NCBI GenBank assembly: GCA_019359745.1
Contig: JAHHGT010000005.1
Coordinates: 248,001-312,000, forward strand
DNA from: Aphanothece saxicola GSE-SYN-MK-01-06B
GTDB lineage: Bacteria; Cyanobacteriota; Cyanobacteriia; PCC-6307; Cyanobiaceae
Reading direction: 5' to 3'
Length of the DNA stretch: 64,000 bases
The position numbers and the translations under genes were made by a program. The notes beneath the pieces are model-generated. The model saw only the letters and a list, made by a program, of their open reading frames with translations. It was not told where the DNA came from and searched no databases. Below, in pieces: positions 52,940-62,231 of this stretch (positions are counted from its first letter, which is position 1; each line of letters starts with the position of its first letter).

Positions 52940-53422
52940 ATGCCCCAGGTCAGCCGTCCCGCCAACCAGACGGGCGATTTCCTCGTCGATTACGAGGAGA
53001 AGGTCTTCCCCGACGTCAAGGCCGAACCGGGTGAGAAGGCCCTGGTCACCTTCCACACCGTGGCCTTCGAGGGCTCCATCGGCCTGGTCAACCTGCTGCA
53101 GGCCAGCCGTCTGATCAACAAGGGCTTCGAGACCTCGATCCTGCTCTACGGCCCGGGCGTGACCCTGGGTCTGCAGCGGGGCTTTCCCAAGCTCGGTGAC
53201 GCCGCCTTCGACGGCCACCTCAACTTCGGCGCCCGCATCGAGAAGTTCATCGGTCAGGGCGGCAAGGTCTACGCCTGCCGCTTCGCCCTCCAGGCCCTCT
53301 ACGGCCACGGCGAAGGCGCCCTGATCCCCGGGATCATCCCGGTCAACCCCCTCGACGTGCTCGACATCGTGCTGCTGCACCGCAAGGAAGGCGCCTTCAT
53401 CCTCGACACCTGGACGCTCTGA
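52940..53422 (+). CDS. Sll0783/MSMEG_0572-type nitrogen starvation protein
   Basis: 160 residues from ATG 52940 ([20 protein letters not shown]). The conserved run [20 protein letters not shown] then [20 protein letters not shown] identifies the Sll0783 family of the Nit1C cluster. In Synechocystis, sll0783 is strongly induced under nitrogen starvation and affects PHB levels. Its enzymatic role is unknown. The nitrilase starts directly after its stop. Confidence 0.9.
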   Translation: MPQVSRPANQTGDFLVDYEEKVFPDVKAEPGEKALVTFHTVAFEGSIGLVNLLQASRLINKGFETSILLYGPGVTLGLQRGFPKLGDAAFDGHLNFGARIEKFIGQGGKVYACRFALQALYGHGEGALIPGIIPVNPLDVLDIVLLHRKEGAFILDTWTL

Positions 53423-54433
53423 ATGCCCGCCACGGTCACCGTCGCCGCCGCCCAGATCCGTCCGGTGCTCTACAGCCTGGAGGGATCGGTGGCGCGGGTG
53501 GTCGCGGCCATGGAGGAGGCCGCCGCGGCCGGGGTGCAGCTGATCGTCTTCCCCGAGACGTTCCTGCCCTACTACCCCTACTTCTCCTTCGTGGAGCCGC
53601 CGGTGCTGATGGGGAAGTCGCATCTGAAGCTCTACGAGCAGGCGGTGACGGTGCCCTGCCCGGCCCTGGGCCGCATCGCCGCCGCCGCCCGCCAGCTCGG
53701 CCTGCACGTGCTGCTGGGCATCAACGAGCGCGACGGGGGCAGCCTCTACAACGCCCAGCTGCTGATCGATTCCGCCGGTGAGCTGGTGCTGAAGCGGCGC
53801 AAGCTCACGCCCACGTATCACGAGCGGATGGTGTGGGGCCAGGGGGACGGGGCCGGCCTGCAGGTGGTGCCCACCGCCCTCGGGCGCATCGGTGCCCTGG
53901 CCTGCTGGGAGCACTACAACCCCCTGGCCCGCTTCAGCCTGATGGCCCAGGGCGAGGAGATCCACTGCGCCCAGTTCCCCGGGTCGCTGGTGGGGCCGAT
54001 CTTCGCCGAACAGACCGCCGTCACCCTGCGCCACCACGCCCTCGAGGCCGGCTGTTTCGTGGTGTCCTCCACCGCCTGGCTGGAGCCGGAGGACATCGAG
54101 AGGATCAGCCCTGATCCGGTGCTGCAGAAGGCCTGCCAGGGGGGCTGCCACACGGCGGTGATCAGCCCGGAGGGCCGTTACCTGGCCGGGCCGCTGCCCG
54201 ATGGCGAGGGGCTGGCCATCGCCGAACTTGACCTGACCCTGATCACCAAACGCAAACGCATGATGGACAGCGTCGGCCACTACAGCCGCCCGGACCTGCT
54301 GGGACTGCTGATCGACCGCAGCCCGGCGCGGCAGCTGCATGAGCGCCCCCCCGAGCCGGGGCTGAACGGTTTCACGGCCGCCGGCGAGACGGCTGCAGGC
54401 CTGCCGCTGCTGGAGGACCTGCACCATGGCTGA
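53423..54433 (+). CDS. Nit6803-type nitrilase
   Basis: Hydrolyses nitriles to acids plus ammonia. The catalytic triad is visible: Glu in [14 protein letters not shown], Lys in [20 protein letters not shown], Cys in [17 protein letters not shown]. The nitrilase fold spans about 5-300. 336 aa, as in the Sll0784 (Nit6803) group. Its stop overlaps the radical SAM start by 8 bases. Relatives in Nit1C clusters have been tied to growth on cyanide; the natural substrate here is unknown. Confidence 0.93.
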   Translation: MPATVTVAAAQIRPVLYSLEGSVARVVAAMEEAAAAGVQLIVFPETFLPYYPYFSFVEPPVLMGKSHLKLYEQAVTVPCPALGRIAAAARQLGLHVLLGINERDGGSLYNAQLLIDSAGELVLKRRKLTPTYHERMVWGQGDGAGLQVVPTALGRIGALACWEHYNPLARFSLMAQGEEIHCAQFPGSLVGPIFAEQTAVTLRHHALEAGCFVVSSTAWLEPEDIERISPDPVLQKACQGGCHTAVISPEGRYLAGPLPDGEGLAIAELDLTLITKRKRMMDSVGHYSRPDLLGLLIDRSPARQLHERPPEPGLNGFTAAGETAAGLPLLEDLHHG

Positions 54434-55556
54434 GCACGATCGCCGCGCCCTGGGCCGCAGGCTCACCGAACTGCAGGTGCATGGGGTGGTCGATCCGGCC
54501 GTGCCCGGCAACCCCGGCCGCCGCGGCGGGGCCGGCCCGTCGGACCACCGCGCCCTCAGCATCGAGGGCACCACCGTGATGGTGCCCGTCTACAACACCG
54601 TGGCCGGCAGCTCGCCCTACCGGCTGGACACCGCCGCCGGCGGCGGGCTGCAAGTCAGCGGCGCCACCACGAGCCTCGAAGCCGCCGACGACGCCGGGCC
54701 CCTGGCCGTGGAGACCCCGCCCGAGCCGCGCTTCTACGGCCTGGCCACCGCCGAGGGCATCCCCTACCGCTCGATCGCCCTGCTGCACGGCCGGGACGTG
54801 CTCGCCACCACGCTCCTGCAGACCTGCATCCGCTTCCGCGACCGAACCCAGTCGTGTCAGTTCTGCGCCATCGAGCAGTCGCTGGAGGATGGCCGCACCC
54901 TCGTGCGAAAGACGCCGGAGCAGGTGGCGGAGGTGGCCGAGGCGGCGGTGCGCCTCGATGGCGTGCGCCAGCTGGTGCTGACCACCGGCACCCCCAACAG
55001 CGACGACCGGGGCGCCCGACTGATGGCCGAGACCGCCGCCGCCGTCAAGGCCCGGGTGGACCTGCCGATCCAGGCCCAGTGCGAGCCCCCGGACGATCCC
55101 GCCTGGTACGGCCGCATGAAGGCGGCGGGTGTCGACAGCCTCGGCATGCACCTCGAGGTGGTGGAAGACGAGGTGCGGCAGCGGATCCTGCCGGGCAAAT
55201 CGGAGCTGGGGCTGGAGCGCTACATGGAGGCCTTCGCCGAGGCGGTGGCGGTGTTCGGCCGCGGCCAGGTGTCCACCTATTTGCTGGCCGGGCTGGGGGA
55301 CAGCGCCGCGTCGCTGGTCGCCGTGAGCGAGCGGCTGATCGCCCTGGGGGTCTACCCCTTCGTGGTGCCCTTTGTGCCGATCGCCGGCACCCCCCTGGAG
55401 GCCCATCCCGCCCCCTCCACCGACTTCATGGTGGCGGTGTACACGGCGGTGGGCGATCGGTTGCGGGCCTCCGACCTCCGGTCCGAGGCCATGGCGGCCG
55501 GCTGCGCCAAGTGCGGCGCCTGCTCAGCCCTGTCCCTGTTCGAAGCCACCCCCTGA
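54426..55556 (+). CDS. MSMEG_0568-type radical SAM protein
   Basis: Sll0785 homologue of the Nit1C cluster. The cluster-binding cysteines are [15 protein letters not shown], a C-x9-C-x2-C spacing rather than the common CxxxCxxC, and a late KCGACSAL adds further cysteines. The barrel has [18 protein letters not shown] and [20 protein letters not shown]. 376 aa. Starts overlapping the nitrilase stop and ends 9 bases before the N-acyltransferase gene. Confidence 0.9.
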   Translation: MAEHDRRALGRRLTELQVHGVVDPAVPGNPGRRGGAGPSDHRALSIEGTTVMVPVYNTVAGSSPYRLDTAAGGGLQVSGATTSLEAADDAGPLAVETPPEPRFYGLATAEGIPYRSIALLHGRDVLATTLLQTCIRFRDRTQSCQFCAIEQSLEDGRTLVRKTPEQVAEVAEAAVRLDGVRQLVLTTGTPNSDDRGARLMAETAAAVKARVDLPIQAQCEPPDDPAWYGRMKAAGVDSLGMHLEVVEDEVRQRILPGKSELGLERYMEAFAEAVAVFGRGQVSTYLLAGLGDSAASLVAVSERLIALGVYPFVVPFVPIAGTPLEAHPAPSTDFMVAVYTAVGDRLRASDLRSEAMAAGCAKCGACSALSLFEATP

Positions 55557-55565
55557 GCGCGGCCC

Positions 55566-56195
55566 ATGTTCTTCATCGACCCCTCCAGCCACGACATCGG
55601 CCGCAGCGCCAGCTCGGCCCCAGCCCTCTTCACCCCCTCGGTGCGGCGGGGGGTGGCGATCGAGGCCGAGGACTTCCGCCTCTCGCCGACGGCCAGCTCC
55701 CAGCGCTTCTCCTTCCATCTGCTGCGGGGCGGCACGCCCCTGGAGGAGGGCTACTGGCAGCTGCGCAGCGCCATCTTCTGCCAGGAACAGCACCTGTTCG
55801 AGGCCACCGACCGGGATGAGAAGGATGGCCAGGCCTATCCCATCGCCGCCCTCGACCACAGCGCCGGCAGCGGCAGCGGCGTGGTGGGGGTGGTGAGGAT
55901 CCTGGAGGAGCGTCCCCGCCTCTGGTACGGCGGCCGGCTGGGGGTGCACGGCGACCACCGCCGCCACAACCAGATCGGCAAGGGCCTGATCTGGAAGGCG
56001 GTGACGACGGCCAACGGCTGGGGCTGCGACCGCTTCCTGGCCACGGTGCAGCTCCAGAACGTGCGCTTCTTCCAGCGCCTGCACTGGACGTCGATCGAGA
56101 CGCTGGAGATCCGCGGCCTGTCCCACCACCTGATGGAGGCCGACCTCGCCTACTACCAGCCCGGCCTGGAGCGTCGACCCCGGGCCGTGGCGTGA
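55566..56195 (+). CDS. Sll0786/MSMEG_0567-type N-acyltransferase
   Basis: GNAT-fold protein with the family order YWQLRSAIFCQEQHLFEATD, then WYGGRLGVHGDHRRHNQIGK (acetyl-CoA loop) and FFQRLHWTSIETLEIRGLSH. This is the acyltransferase of the Nit1C cluster. 209 aa. The stop overlaps the GTG start of the next gene by four bases. Acceptor unknown; radical SAM, acyltransferase and AIR synthase-like genes suggest a small modified metabolite. Confidence 0.88.
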   Translation: MFFIDPSSHDIGRSASSAPALFTPSVRRGVAIEAEDFRLSPTASSQRFSFHLLRGGTPLEEGYWQLRSAIFCQEQHLFEATDRDEKDGQAYPIAALDHSAGSGSGVVGVVRILEERPRLWYGGRLGVHGDHRRHNQIGKGLIWKAVTTANGWGCDRFLATVQLQNVRFFQRLHWTSIETLEIRGLSHHLMEADLAYYQPGLERRPRAVA

Positions 56196-57190
56196 GCCGG
56201 CCGGAAGCGCCGGATCTGCCCCTGGCGGCCCTGGCTGACAGGCTGCGCCAGCTCAGCGGCCTCACCGGCAAGACCGACATCCAGGCACCGGCGGCGACCT
56301 TTCCCCACCGGCCCTTTCCCACCCTGGGGCCCGCCGCCGCCCTCGGCGACGATGCCGCCCTGCTGCCGCCGGTGGCCGCGCCGCTGCTGCTGGCCTGCGA
56401 GGGCCTGCATCCGGCCCTGGTGGCGGACGATCCCTGGTTCGCCGGCTGGTGCGGCGTGCTGGTGAACCTCAGCGACATTGCGGCGATGGGCGGCACGCCG
56501 ATCGCGGTGGTGAACAGCCTCTGGAGTCGCGACGCCGCCCACGGGGCGGAGGTGCTGGCGGGCCTGCGCCGGGCCTCGGAGGTGTTCGGGGTGCCGGTGG
56601 TGGGGGGCCACACCAACCTGCAGAGCCCCTACGACGCCCTGGCGGTGGCGGTGCTGGGAACGGCGGCCGGGCCCGTGCTTTCGGCCCGCGCTGCCAGAGC
56701 CGGCGACCACTGCCACCTGCTGATCGACCCCAACGGCCGCTTCCGCGGCGATTCCCTCTGCTGGGATGCGGCCACAGGCGCCGACCCCACCCAGCTGCGG
56801 CGCCAGCTGGCCCTGATGGCGGATCTGGCGGCCGATGGCAGCGTCCATGCCGCCAAGGACATCAGCATGGGCGGCCTGGTGGGGACCGCCGCCATGTTCT
56901 GCGAGGCGGCCGGCTGCGGCCTGAGCCTGGATCTGGCCGCGATCCATCCCCCCGAGGGGGTGGCGCTGGAGCCCTGGCTCACCGGTTTCCCCAGCTTCGG
57001 CTTCCTGCTGGCCGCCCGGCCCGATCAGGAGAGCCGGCTGGCCGAACGGGTCTCCGCCTGCGGCGGCCTGCTGCTGGCGCGGGTGGGCACGTTCACGGAC
57101 GCGCGCCGGTTGGTGCTGAACCAGGGGGGACAGCAGGAGGAGATCTGGCGCGGTGAGGCGCCGCTCACGGGCTTCGGCGCGCTGCCCTGA
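56192..57190 (+). CDS. Sll0787-type AIR-synthase-like protein
   Basis: ATP-grasp-unrelated AIR synthase/PurM fold: AALGDDAALLPPVAAPLLLA with the metal/nucleotide acidic residues, VVGGHTNLQSPYDALAVAVL, AKDISMGGLVGTAAMFCEAA (Gly-rich loop) and LLARVGTFTDARRLVLNQGG. PurM-like proteins bind ATP and activate an amide or aminoimidazole. Here it belongs to the Nit1C set (Sll0787). GTG start at 56192. 332 aa. Confidence 0.9.
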   Translation: MSRPEAPDLPLAALADRLRQLSGLTGKTDIQAPAATFPHRPFPTLGPAAALGDDAALLPPVAAPLLLACEGLHPALVADDPWFAGWCGVLVNLSDIAAMGGTPIAVVNSLWSRDAAHGAEVLAGLRRASEVFGVPVVGGHTNLQSPYDALAVAVLGTAAGPVLSARAARAGDHCHLLIDPNGRFRGDSLCWDAATGADPTQLRRQLALMADLAADGSVHAAKDISMGGLVGTAAMFCEAAGCGLSLDLAAIHPPEGVALEPWLTGFPSFGFLLAARPDQESRLAERVSACGGLLLARVGTFTDARRLVLNQGGQQEEIWRGEAPLTGFGALP

Positions 57191-57265
57191 TCAAGCTGTC
57201 GTGATCGTCACTGCAGCCGGGCTGGCCCCGGCGCACAATGGCCGCAATGGGTGGTGGGGGGCGCC

Positions 57266-57541
57266 ATGCCGGAAGTGGAGCTGACGCTGGAATGGCCGGA
57301 CGGGGGCAGCAGCCGCCTCTACTCGCCGTCCACCGTGATCCTCGAGCACCTCGCCCCGGGCCAGACCGTGACGGTGGCCGAGCTGCGGTCCAAGGGCACC
57401 CTGGCGCTGCGGCAGGCCTCCGAGCGGGTGCGGGCCCGCTACGGCTTCGCCTGCACCCGGGCCGATGAGGAGGAACGGCGCCTGCTGGAGCAGGCGGCAG
57501 CCTTCGCGGCCGAGGAGCTGGTGAGCGTGCGGAGCGCCTAG
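57266..57541 (+). CDS. MSMEG_0570-type nitrogen starvation protein (91 aa)
   Basis: MPEVELTLEWPDGGSSRLYS followed by EHLAPGQTVTVAELRSKGTL is the MSMEG_0570 signature of the Nit1C cluster. 91 aa. The upstream ATG 57251 would add five residues. Its last bases overlap the end of the convergent TMEM175-like gene. Confidence 0.85.
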   Translation: MPEVELTLEWPDGGSSRLYSPSTVILEHLAPGQTVTVAELRSKGTLALRQASERVRARYGFACTRADEEERRLLEQAAAFAAEELVSVRSA

Positions 57542-58113
57542 TCGGACAGCACCCGCTCGATACGGCGATCGGGGATCAACCACATCAGGGCCACCAGCGC
57601 ATAGATGACCTGGGCGAGGGCCGGGGGGCGCAGGCTCGCCAGCATCGCCACCAGATAGAGGGCCAAGGAGGTGTGCCCCTTCCAGTCGCGGCCAACGGCA
57701 CGGCGCAGCAGGGAATCGCTGCCCTGGCTGGCGATGATCCGCCCCTGAAGGATGAAGTAGGCCACGGCCGCCATGACCATGACCGCGCCATAGAGGATGA
57801 CCGGCGCGATCGCCAGATGGTTCTGGCCCATCCAGCCTGTGGCGAAGGGCACCAGTGACAACCAGAACAACAGATGCAGGTTGGCCAGTAGCACCGGACC
57901 TTTGACGCGCTGCAAGGTGTGCAGCATGTGGTGGTGGTTGTTCCAGTAGATGCCGATATAGACGAAGCTCAGCAGATAACTCAGGAAGACAGGAATCAGG
58001 GGCACCAGAGCCGCCGGTTCGGTGTCGTGGGGCACCTTGATCTCCAGCACCATGATCGTAATGACGATGGCCAGGACGCCGTCACTGAAGGCCTCCAGGC
58101 GGGTGGTGTTCAT
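57538..58113 (-). CDS. TMEM175/DUF1211-type potassium channel
   Basis: TMEM175 proteins open with a helix carrying FSDGVxAIxxT; here RLEAFSDGVLAIVITIMVLE. Six hydrophobic segments follow with YIGIYWNNHHHMLHTLQRVK after helix 2. Bacterial members are K+-selective channels acting as tetramers of one 6-helix unit. 191 aa from ATG 58113. Confidence 0.88.
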   Translation of the reverse strand: MNTTRLEAFSDGVLAIVITIMVLEIKVPHDTEPAALVPLIPVFLSYLLSFVYIGIYWNNHHHMLHTLQRVKGPVLLANLHLLFWLSLVPFATGWMGQNHLAIAPVILYGAVMVMAAVAYFILQGRIIASQGSDSLLRRAVGRDWKGHTSLALYLVAMLASLRPPALAQVIYALVALMWLIPDRRIERVLSD

Positions 58114-58321
58114 GGCGTCTGCAAATGGATCTGGCTGCTTATGGCAGACGCGACGCAGAGTGCAGCAAAAAAGCAATGAATCGCTACAGAGCCCAGACAG
58201 CCTGGCAGCACTGAACGAGCGCCGGATACTGGATCCTGCGGGGCGAAAAGGCGCGCAAGGTTGTCTACGCGGAGCCTGATGCTCAGTAGAGAAGGGGTGC
58301 ACTCCCTTAAAGGCAGACCTC

Positions 58322-58675
58322 ATGAGACTCCACTTCCGCAGACGCCTGCTTTCGCTGGCCTCCATGGCCGCGCTGGTGATCTCCCTGATGATCCAATCGC
58401 CCGCCACGGCGATGGCCAGCCAGACACCCTCGGTGACTCCCGTCGCCTTCGCCGCCATGACAGACAAGATGAGCGCCAAAGCCAAGGAAACCCAAGGCAA
58501 GCTGGAATCCGCCTACGGCGAAATCACCGGCGATACGGGCCGTCAGGTCAAGGGCAAGGCCAAGCAGGTCCAAGCCTCTGCCATGAACGCCAAGGAAGCC
58601 GTGAAGGACGGCACCAGGTCCGCCGCCCGCAAGGCCAGTGACGCCTCCGACAAGCTGGCCAGCAAGATCAAGTAA
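58322..58675 (+). CDS. CsbD family stress protein, exported form
   Basis: The mature part has KMSAKAKETQGKLESAYGEI and GRQVKGKAKQVQASAMNA, a CsbD-type helical protein usually induced under general stress. A signal peptide (LASMAALVISLMIQSPATAM) precedes it, so this form may reach the periplasm, which is less usual. 117 aa with many Lys/Ala repeats. It is followed by another stress-type small gene. Confidence 0.85.
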   Translation: MRLHFRRRLLSLASMAALVISLMIQSPATAMASQTPSVTPVAFAAMTDKMSAKAKETQGKLESAYGEITGDTGRQVKGKAKQVQASAMNAKEAVKDGTRSAARKASDASDKLASKIK

Positions 58676-58717
58676 GCCCTGATTCGATCCATCCATCCCC
58701 ATCGCAAGGAGATCCCA

Positions 58718-58867
58718 ATGCTGGAATCACTCGCCGTCGTTCTGGTGATTCTCTGGTTGCTTGGACTGGTGACGTCCTACACCATGGGCGGCTTCATCCA
58801 TGTCCTGCTGGTCATCGCCTTGATCGTCATTGTGTCCCGGCTGCTCAGTGGTCGAGGAACCGTGTGA
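58718..58867 (+). CDS. Lmo0937 family small membrane protein (49 aa)
   Basis: MLESLAVVLVILWLLGLVTS and TMGGFIHVLLVIALIVIVSR form two hydrophobic stretches with the Lmo0937-family GG turn. Function unknown. It lies in the CsbD direction 42 bases later, so it may be cotranscribed. Confidence 0.82.
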   Translation: MLESLAVVLVILWLLGLVTSYTMGGFIHVLLVIALIVIVSRLLSGRGTV

Positions 58868-58887
58868 GATCAAGGCGATTGCCGGAA

Positions 58888-59718
58888 TCAGAGGTCCTTC
58901 GTCAGGCGTTGCCGCAACTTGAGCAGCGCCTTTCGCTCCACATGCTGCACCTTGTGCTTGGACATCCCAATGCACGTCCCGATCTGGGCCAGCGAAGGAG
59001 AAGCATCTTCGGCATAACGAAGCTGCAGCACCTTCCGTTCCATGGGGTTCAGCAGAGTGACTTCACCATGGAGCCAGTGGTAGTCGTCCTGCAGGCCTGG
59101 CTCGCTGGGATCACCGATCAGATCGGTCAGCGACACCTCCCCCTCGGCACTGCCGAGGGTCTGATCCAGGGAGAGGGTCTGCAGGTCGTGGGACGCCTGA
59201 AGCACGGTCTCCAGTCGTTTGACGCTTTCACCCAGTTTGGAACCGATCTCTGCCAGCGACAGCTGATGGGGCGAGGCCATGCGGAGCGCGTGAACCTTGC
59301 GGGCCAGGGACGCCATCTGGGGCGGCACCCGGATCAGCCCCGTCGTCTCCTGGAGATGGCGATGCACCGACTGGCGAATCCACCAGGAGCCGTAGGTGGA
59401 AAACCTGCAACCCCTCTCAGGCAGGAAACGCTCCACCGCACGGATCAGGCCAAGGTTGCCAGCCTGAACCACATCCATCGGATCCAGGTGCATCAGACGG
59501 ATGCGGTTGTGCTGTTGCTTGCAGAGAGACACCACCAGGCGCAGATTTCCCGTCACCATGCGCGCGAAGGCCCGCCGGCCCCGCCGCTCCTGGCCCGGAC
59601 CAGGAGCGGGATGAGAACGCCAGTCCTGCACAAGGGCACCGAGGTGCAGTTCCTCTGAAGGCGTCAGCAGGGGAATGCGACCGATGATGCGCAAGTAGTC
59701 CCCAAAGCAATCAGACAT
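58888..59718 (-). CDS. Group 2 sigma-70 factor
   Basis: Sigma-70 regions in order: region 1.2-2 with RRAFARMVTGNLRLVVSLCK then DPMDVVQAGNLGLIRAVERF and RFSTYGSWWIRQSVHRHLQE, region 3 with ASLARKVHALRMASPHQLSL, and region 4 ending NPMERKVLQLRYAEDASPSL then SKHKVQHVERKALLKLRQRL. The short N-terminus marks a non-essential group 2 factor, responding to stress. ATG 59718 gives 276 aa. The adjacent CsbD, Lmo0937-like and Thivi_2564-like genes suggest it serves a stress response. Confidence 0.92.
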   Translation of the reverse strand: MSDCFGDYLRIIGRIPLLTPSEELHLGALVQDWRSHPAPGPGQERRGRRAFARMVTGNLRLVVSLCKQQHNRIRLMHLDPMDVVQAGNLGLIRAVERFLPERGCRFSTYGSWWIRQSVHRHLQETTGLIRVPPQMASLARKVHALRMASPHQLSLAEIGSKLGESVKRLETVLQASHDLQTLSLDQTLGSAEGEVSLTDLIGDPSEPGLQDDYHWLHGEVTLLNPMERKVLQLRYAEDASPSLAQIGTCIGMSKHKVQHVERKALLKLRQRLTKDL

Positions 59719-59886
59719 CGGACCAACAAATAGGGGGCCACGTTCATCGTGGGGCCACCTTGATGAGGGGCGCGAGTGAAAAGCTAATCTGCGGCACATG
59801 GGCTGCAACAAGCATTTTTAGGCAGCGCATGACACAGTCTTTTCTTTGTACCACCAATTCGCCTTACATCCAGAGGAAAACTATTC

Positions 59887-60078
59887 ATGTCCCTGATTTC
59901 TCTGATCGTCACCCTGATTGTCGTCGGGGTCCTGCTATGGCTCGTCAACAACTACATCCCCATGGATGGACAGATCAAACGCATCCTGAACATTGTCGTC
60001 GTCGTGGCGGTTGTGCTCTGGTTGCTCAATGCGGTGGGCCTGATGGATTCGTTGCGCGGCATCCGCCTCGGCCGATAG
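59887..60078 (+). CDS. Thivi_2564 family small membrane protein (63 aa)
   Basis: The sequence SLISLIVTLIVVGVLLWLVN, then NNYIPMDGQIKRILNIVVVV and a third short hydrophobic run VLWLLNAVGLMD fits the Thivi_2564 family, function unknown, often linked to stress regulons. Divergent from the sigma gene across 168 bases. Confidence 0.85.
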   Translation: MSLISLIVTLIVVGVLLWLVNNYIPMDGQIKRILNIVVVVAVVLWLLNAVGLMDSLRGIRLGR

Positions 60079-60095
60079 CGGCCTGAAGGCAAGCA

Positions 60096-60119
60096 GAAGC
60101 CCCACCGCGGTGGGGCTTC
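60096..60119. terminator. Perfect 11-bp hairpin after the Thivi_2564 gene
   Basis: GAAGCCCCACC pairs with GGTGGGGCTTC around GC. The strong stem 18 bases after the stop suggests a terminator or RNA-stabilising element, but no U-run follows on the plus strand. The rest of the gap to 60360 shows no supported gene. Confidence 0.5.
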
Positions 60120-60360
60120 CCCATGGGGTGCTGCTGCTGATCCTCTCCAACGCCGTCCCGAACCCCAGGAATGGCGGCGGCACCTCACTGATCGGTGGCC
60201 TGATGTCCGCCGAGACGCTGCAAAATGTTCGTGGAGGGCCGGCCCCAGGAGCTGGTCCACAACGGCAGGATCTACGGCGACGTGTTCCAGCAGGCCGCAG
60301 CGCCGTTGACCACGTGCCTGTGGCCTTTGTGGATGGCCCCATCACGGTGCTGCCCCGTCC

Positions 60361-60903
60361 TCACCCCTCCTGAACCGGGGGCCCTGGCTCGCGCAGGGCG
60401 TGCAGCGCTTGGGTTTCTTCCGGACCGAGCACAATCAACGCCGACGCCTCCGCTGTCAGGGGCAGGATGAGCTGCAGCGGCAGGGCCTCACTGGGGCGGG
60501 GCAGCAGGGCGGCCATGTCGAACTGGGCCGCCCCCTCCGGCAGAGGGCCGTCATCGGGTGCCACCAGCTCTTCACTGCGGTTGGCCAGGGTCCAGGCGCC
60601 ACCGGTGCCATCGCTGATCAGCAGGGGCCGGGTGTGATCGACGGCGACCCCCGGGGTGAGGGCGCTGAGGCGCAGTCGGTCGCCGCTGGGGTAGGCGGGA
60701 TCGGGCTGGGCGAAGATCCGCAACGACCAGCGGTTGTCGTCCTGGTCGCGCAGGCTCCAGCGCTGGCCCTCCTCGGCGCGCGCCAGGCCGGGACTCAGGG
60801 TCAGCACCAGCAACAGCCCCAGCAGCAGGGGGGCCAGCCTTGAGGCCAAGGCGCGCCGCCAGCTGACAGGAGAGGCCGCAACAGGTTGAGCAGAAGCACG
60901 CAT
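60361..60903 (-). CDS. DUF3122 exported protein
   Basis: Signal segment [20 protein letters not shown], then [20 protein letters not shown] and [17 protein letters not shown], a pattern of the cyanobacterial DUF3122 family. Function unknown. 180 aa, beta-rich mature part. Divergent from psbA, sharing a 123-base gap. Confidence 0.75.
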   Translation of the reverse strand: MRASAQPVAASPVSWRRALASRLAPLLLGLLLVLTLSPGLARAEEGQRWSLRDQDDNRWSLRIFAQPDPAYPSGDRLRLSALTPGVAVDHTRPLLISDGTGGAWTLANRSEELVAPDDGPLPEGAAQFDMAALLPRPSEALPLQLILPLTAEASALIVLGPEETQALHALREPGPPVQEG

Positions 60904-61026
60904 GGCAGGAGCTCCGTTCCCAGGAGATTCAACGCTATCGTTTTATCGTCCGGGAGAGGCAAGCGGTCATCCGCTAGGCGGTGTCGCTTCCCCCCTGCCG
61001 GTCTGTCCATCTTCGGATGTCCTGCC

Positions 61027-62106
61027 ATGACCACCACCAACCTGTTGCGTTCCGGGATCCATCCCTGGGATCGCTTCAAGACCTGGGTCACCAGCACCGA
61101 GAACCGCCTCTACGTGGGCTGGTTCGGCGTGCTGATGATCCCCACCCTGCTTGCGGCCACCGTCTGCTTCGTGATCGCCTTCATCGCGGCGCCCCCCGTC
61201 GACATCGACGGCATCCGCGAACCGATCGCCGGCAGCCTCCTCTACGGCAACAACATCATCACCGCCGCCGTGGTGCCCTCGAGCAATGCCATCGGCCTGC
61301 ACTTCTACCCCATCTGGGAAGCCGCCAGCCTCGACGAGTGGCTTTACAACGGCGGCCCCTACCAGCTGATCATCTTCCACTTCCTGATCGGCATCTACTG
61401 CTGGATGGGCCGGGAGTGGGAGCTCAGCTACCGCCTGGGGATGCGTCCCTGGATCGCCGTGGCCTACAGCGCCCCGGTGGGTGCCGCCACGGCAGTGCTG
61501 CTGGTGTACGCCATCGGCCAGGGGTCCTTCTCCGACCCCATGCCCCTGGGCATCTCCGGCACCTTCAACTTCATGCTGGTGCTCCAGGCCGAGCACAACG
61601 TGCTCATGCATCCCTTCCACATGCTCGGCGTGGCCGGGGTGTTCGGCGGCGCCCTGTTCTCCGCCATGCACGGCTCGCTCGTTACCAGCTCGCTGGTGCG
61701 GGAGACCACCGAAACCGAGTCCCAGAACCGCGGCTACAAGTTCGGCCAGGAGGAGGAGACCTACAACATCGTGGCCGCCCACGGCTACTTCGGCCGGCTG
61801 ATCTTCCAGTACGCCTCGTTCAACAACAGCCGCAGCCTCCACTTCTTCCTGGCCGCCTGGCCCGTGATCGGCATCTGGTTCGCCACCCTGGCGGTGATCA
61901 GCTTCTCCTTCAACGTGAACGGCTTGAACTTCAACCACTCCGTGCTCGATCACCGGGGCCGGGTGATCAACACCTGGGCCGACATCCTCAACCGCGGCGG
62001 CCTGGGCATTGAAGCCATCCACGAGCGCAACACCCACAACTTCCCCCTCGATCTGGCGGCCACCGCCAGCACCCCCGTGGCCCTCACGGCTCCGTCGATC
62101 GGTTAG
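61027..62106 (+). CDS. psbA: Photosystem II D1 protein, Glu130 (high-light) type
   Basis: D1 binds the PSII reaction-centre pigments, QB and part of the Mn4CaO5 cluster. Five helices, Tyr161, Asp170, His190 and the C-terminal ligand region (about 332-344) are present. The precursor tail after Ala344 would be removed by CtpA. Residue 130 is Glu (CWMGREWE), as in D1:2 high-light isoforms; Gln there marks D1:1. The start is at [16 protein letters not shown]. 359 aa. Only one psbA copy is in this window. Confidence 0.98.
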   Translation: MTTTNLLRSGIHPWDRFKTWVTSTENRLYVGWFGVLMIPTLLAATVCFVIAFIAAPPVDIDGIREPIAGSLLYGNNIITAAVVPSSNAIGLHFYPIWEAASLDEWLYNGGPYQLIIFHFLIGIYCWMGREWELSYRLGMRPWIAVAYSAPVGAATAVLLVYAIGQGSFSDPMPLGISGTFNFMLVLQAEHNVLMHPFHMLGVAGVFGGALFSAMHGSLVTSSLVRETTETESQNRGYKFGQEEETYNIVAAHGYFGRLIFQYASFNNSRSLHFFLAAWPVIGIWFATLAVISFSFNVNGLNFNHSVLDHRGRVINTWADILNRGGLGIEAIHERNTHNFPLDLAATASTPVALTAPSIG

Positions 62107-62152
62107 TGGGGCTTTGAACCCCGCCCAGCCATCGGCTCGCTGAGCCCCTGCC

Positions 62153-62178
62153 GGGCCCGGAGACATCCGGGCCCTTTT
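62153..62178 (+). terminator. Rho-independent terminator of psbA
   Basis: GGGCCCGGA and TCCGGGCCC pair around GACA-type loop bases and are followed by TTTT, 47 bases after the psbA stop. A strong hairpin suits a highly expressed gene. Confidence 0.85.
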
Positions 62179-62231
62179 GCCATTCCCGCCTGTCCGTCCG
62201 TTTCCACCCTCTCGTCCGGAGCCGCCGACCC

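Noticed and set aside
60225..60373. Small plus-strand frame beginning MFVEGRPQELVHNG
   Set aside because: Two frames carry plausible pieces but neither has a recognisable family or a clear start; it may be a decayed fragment.
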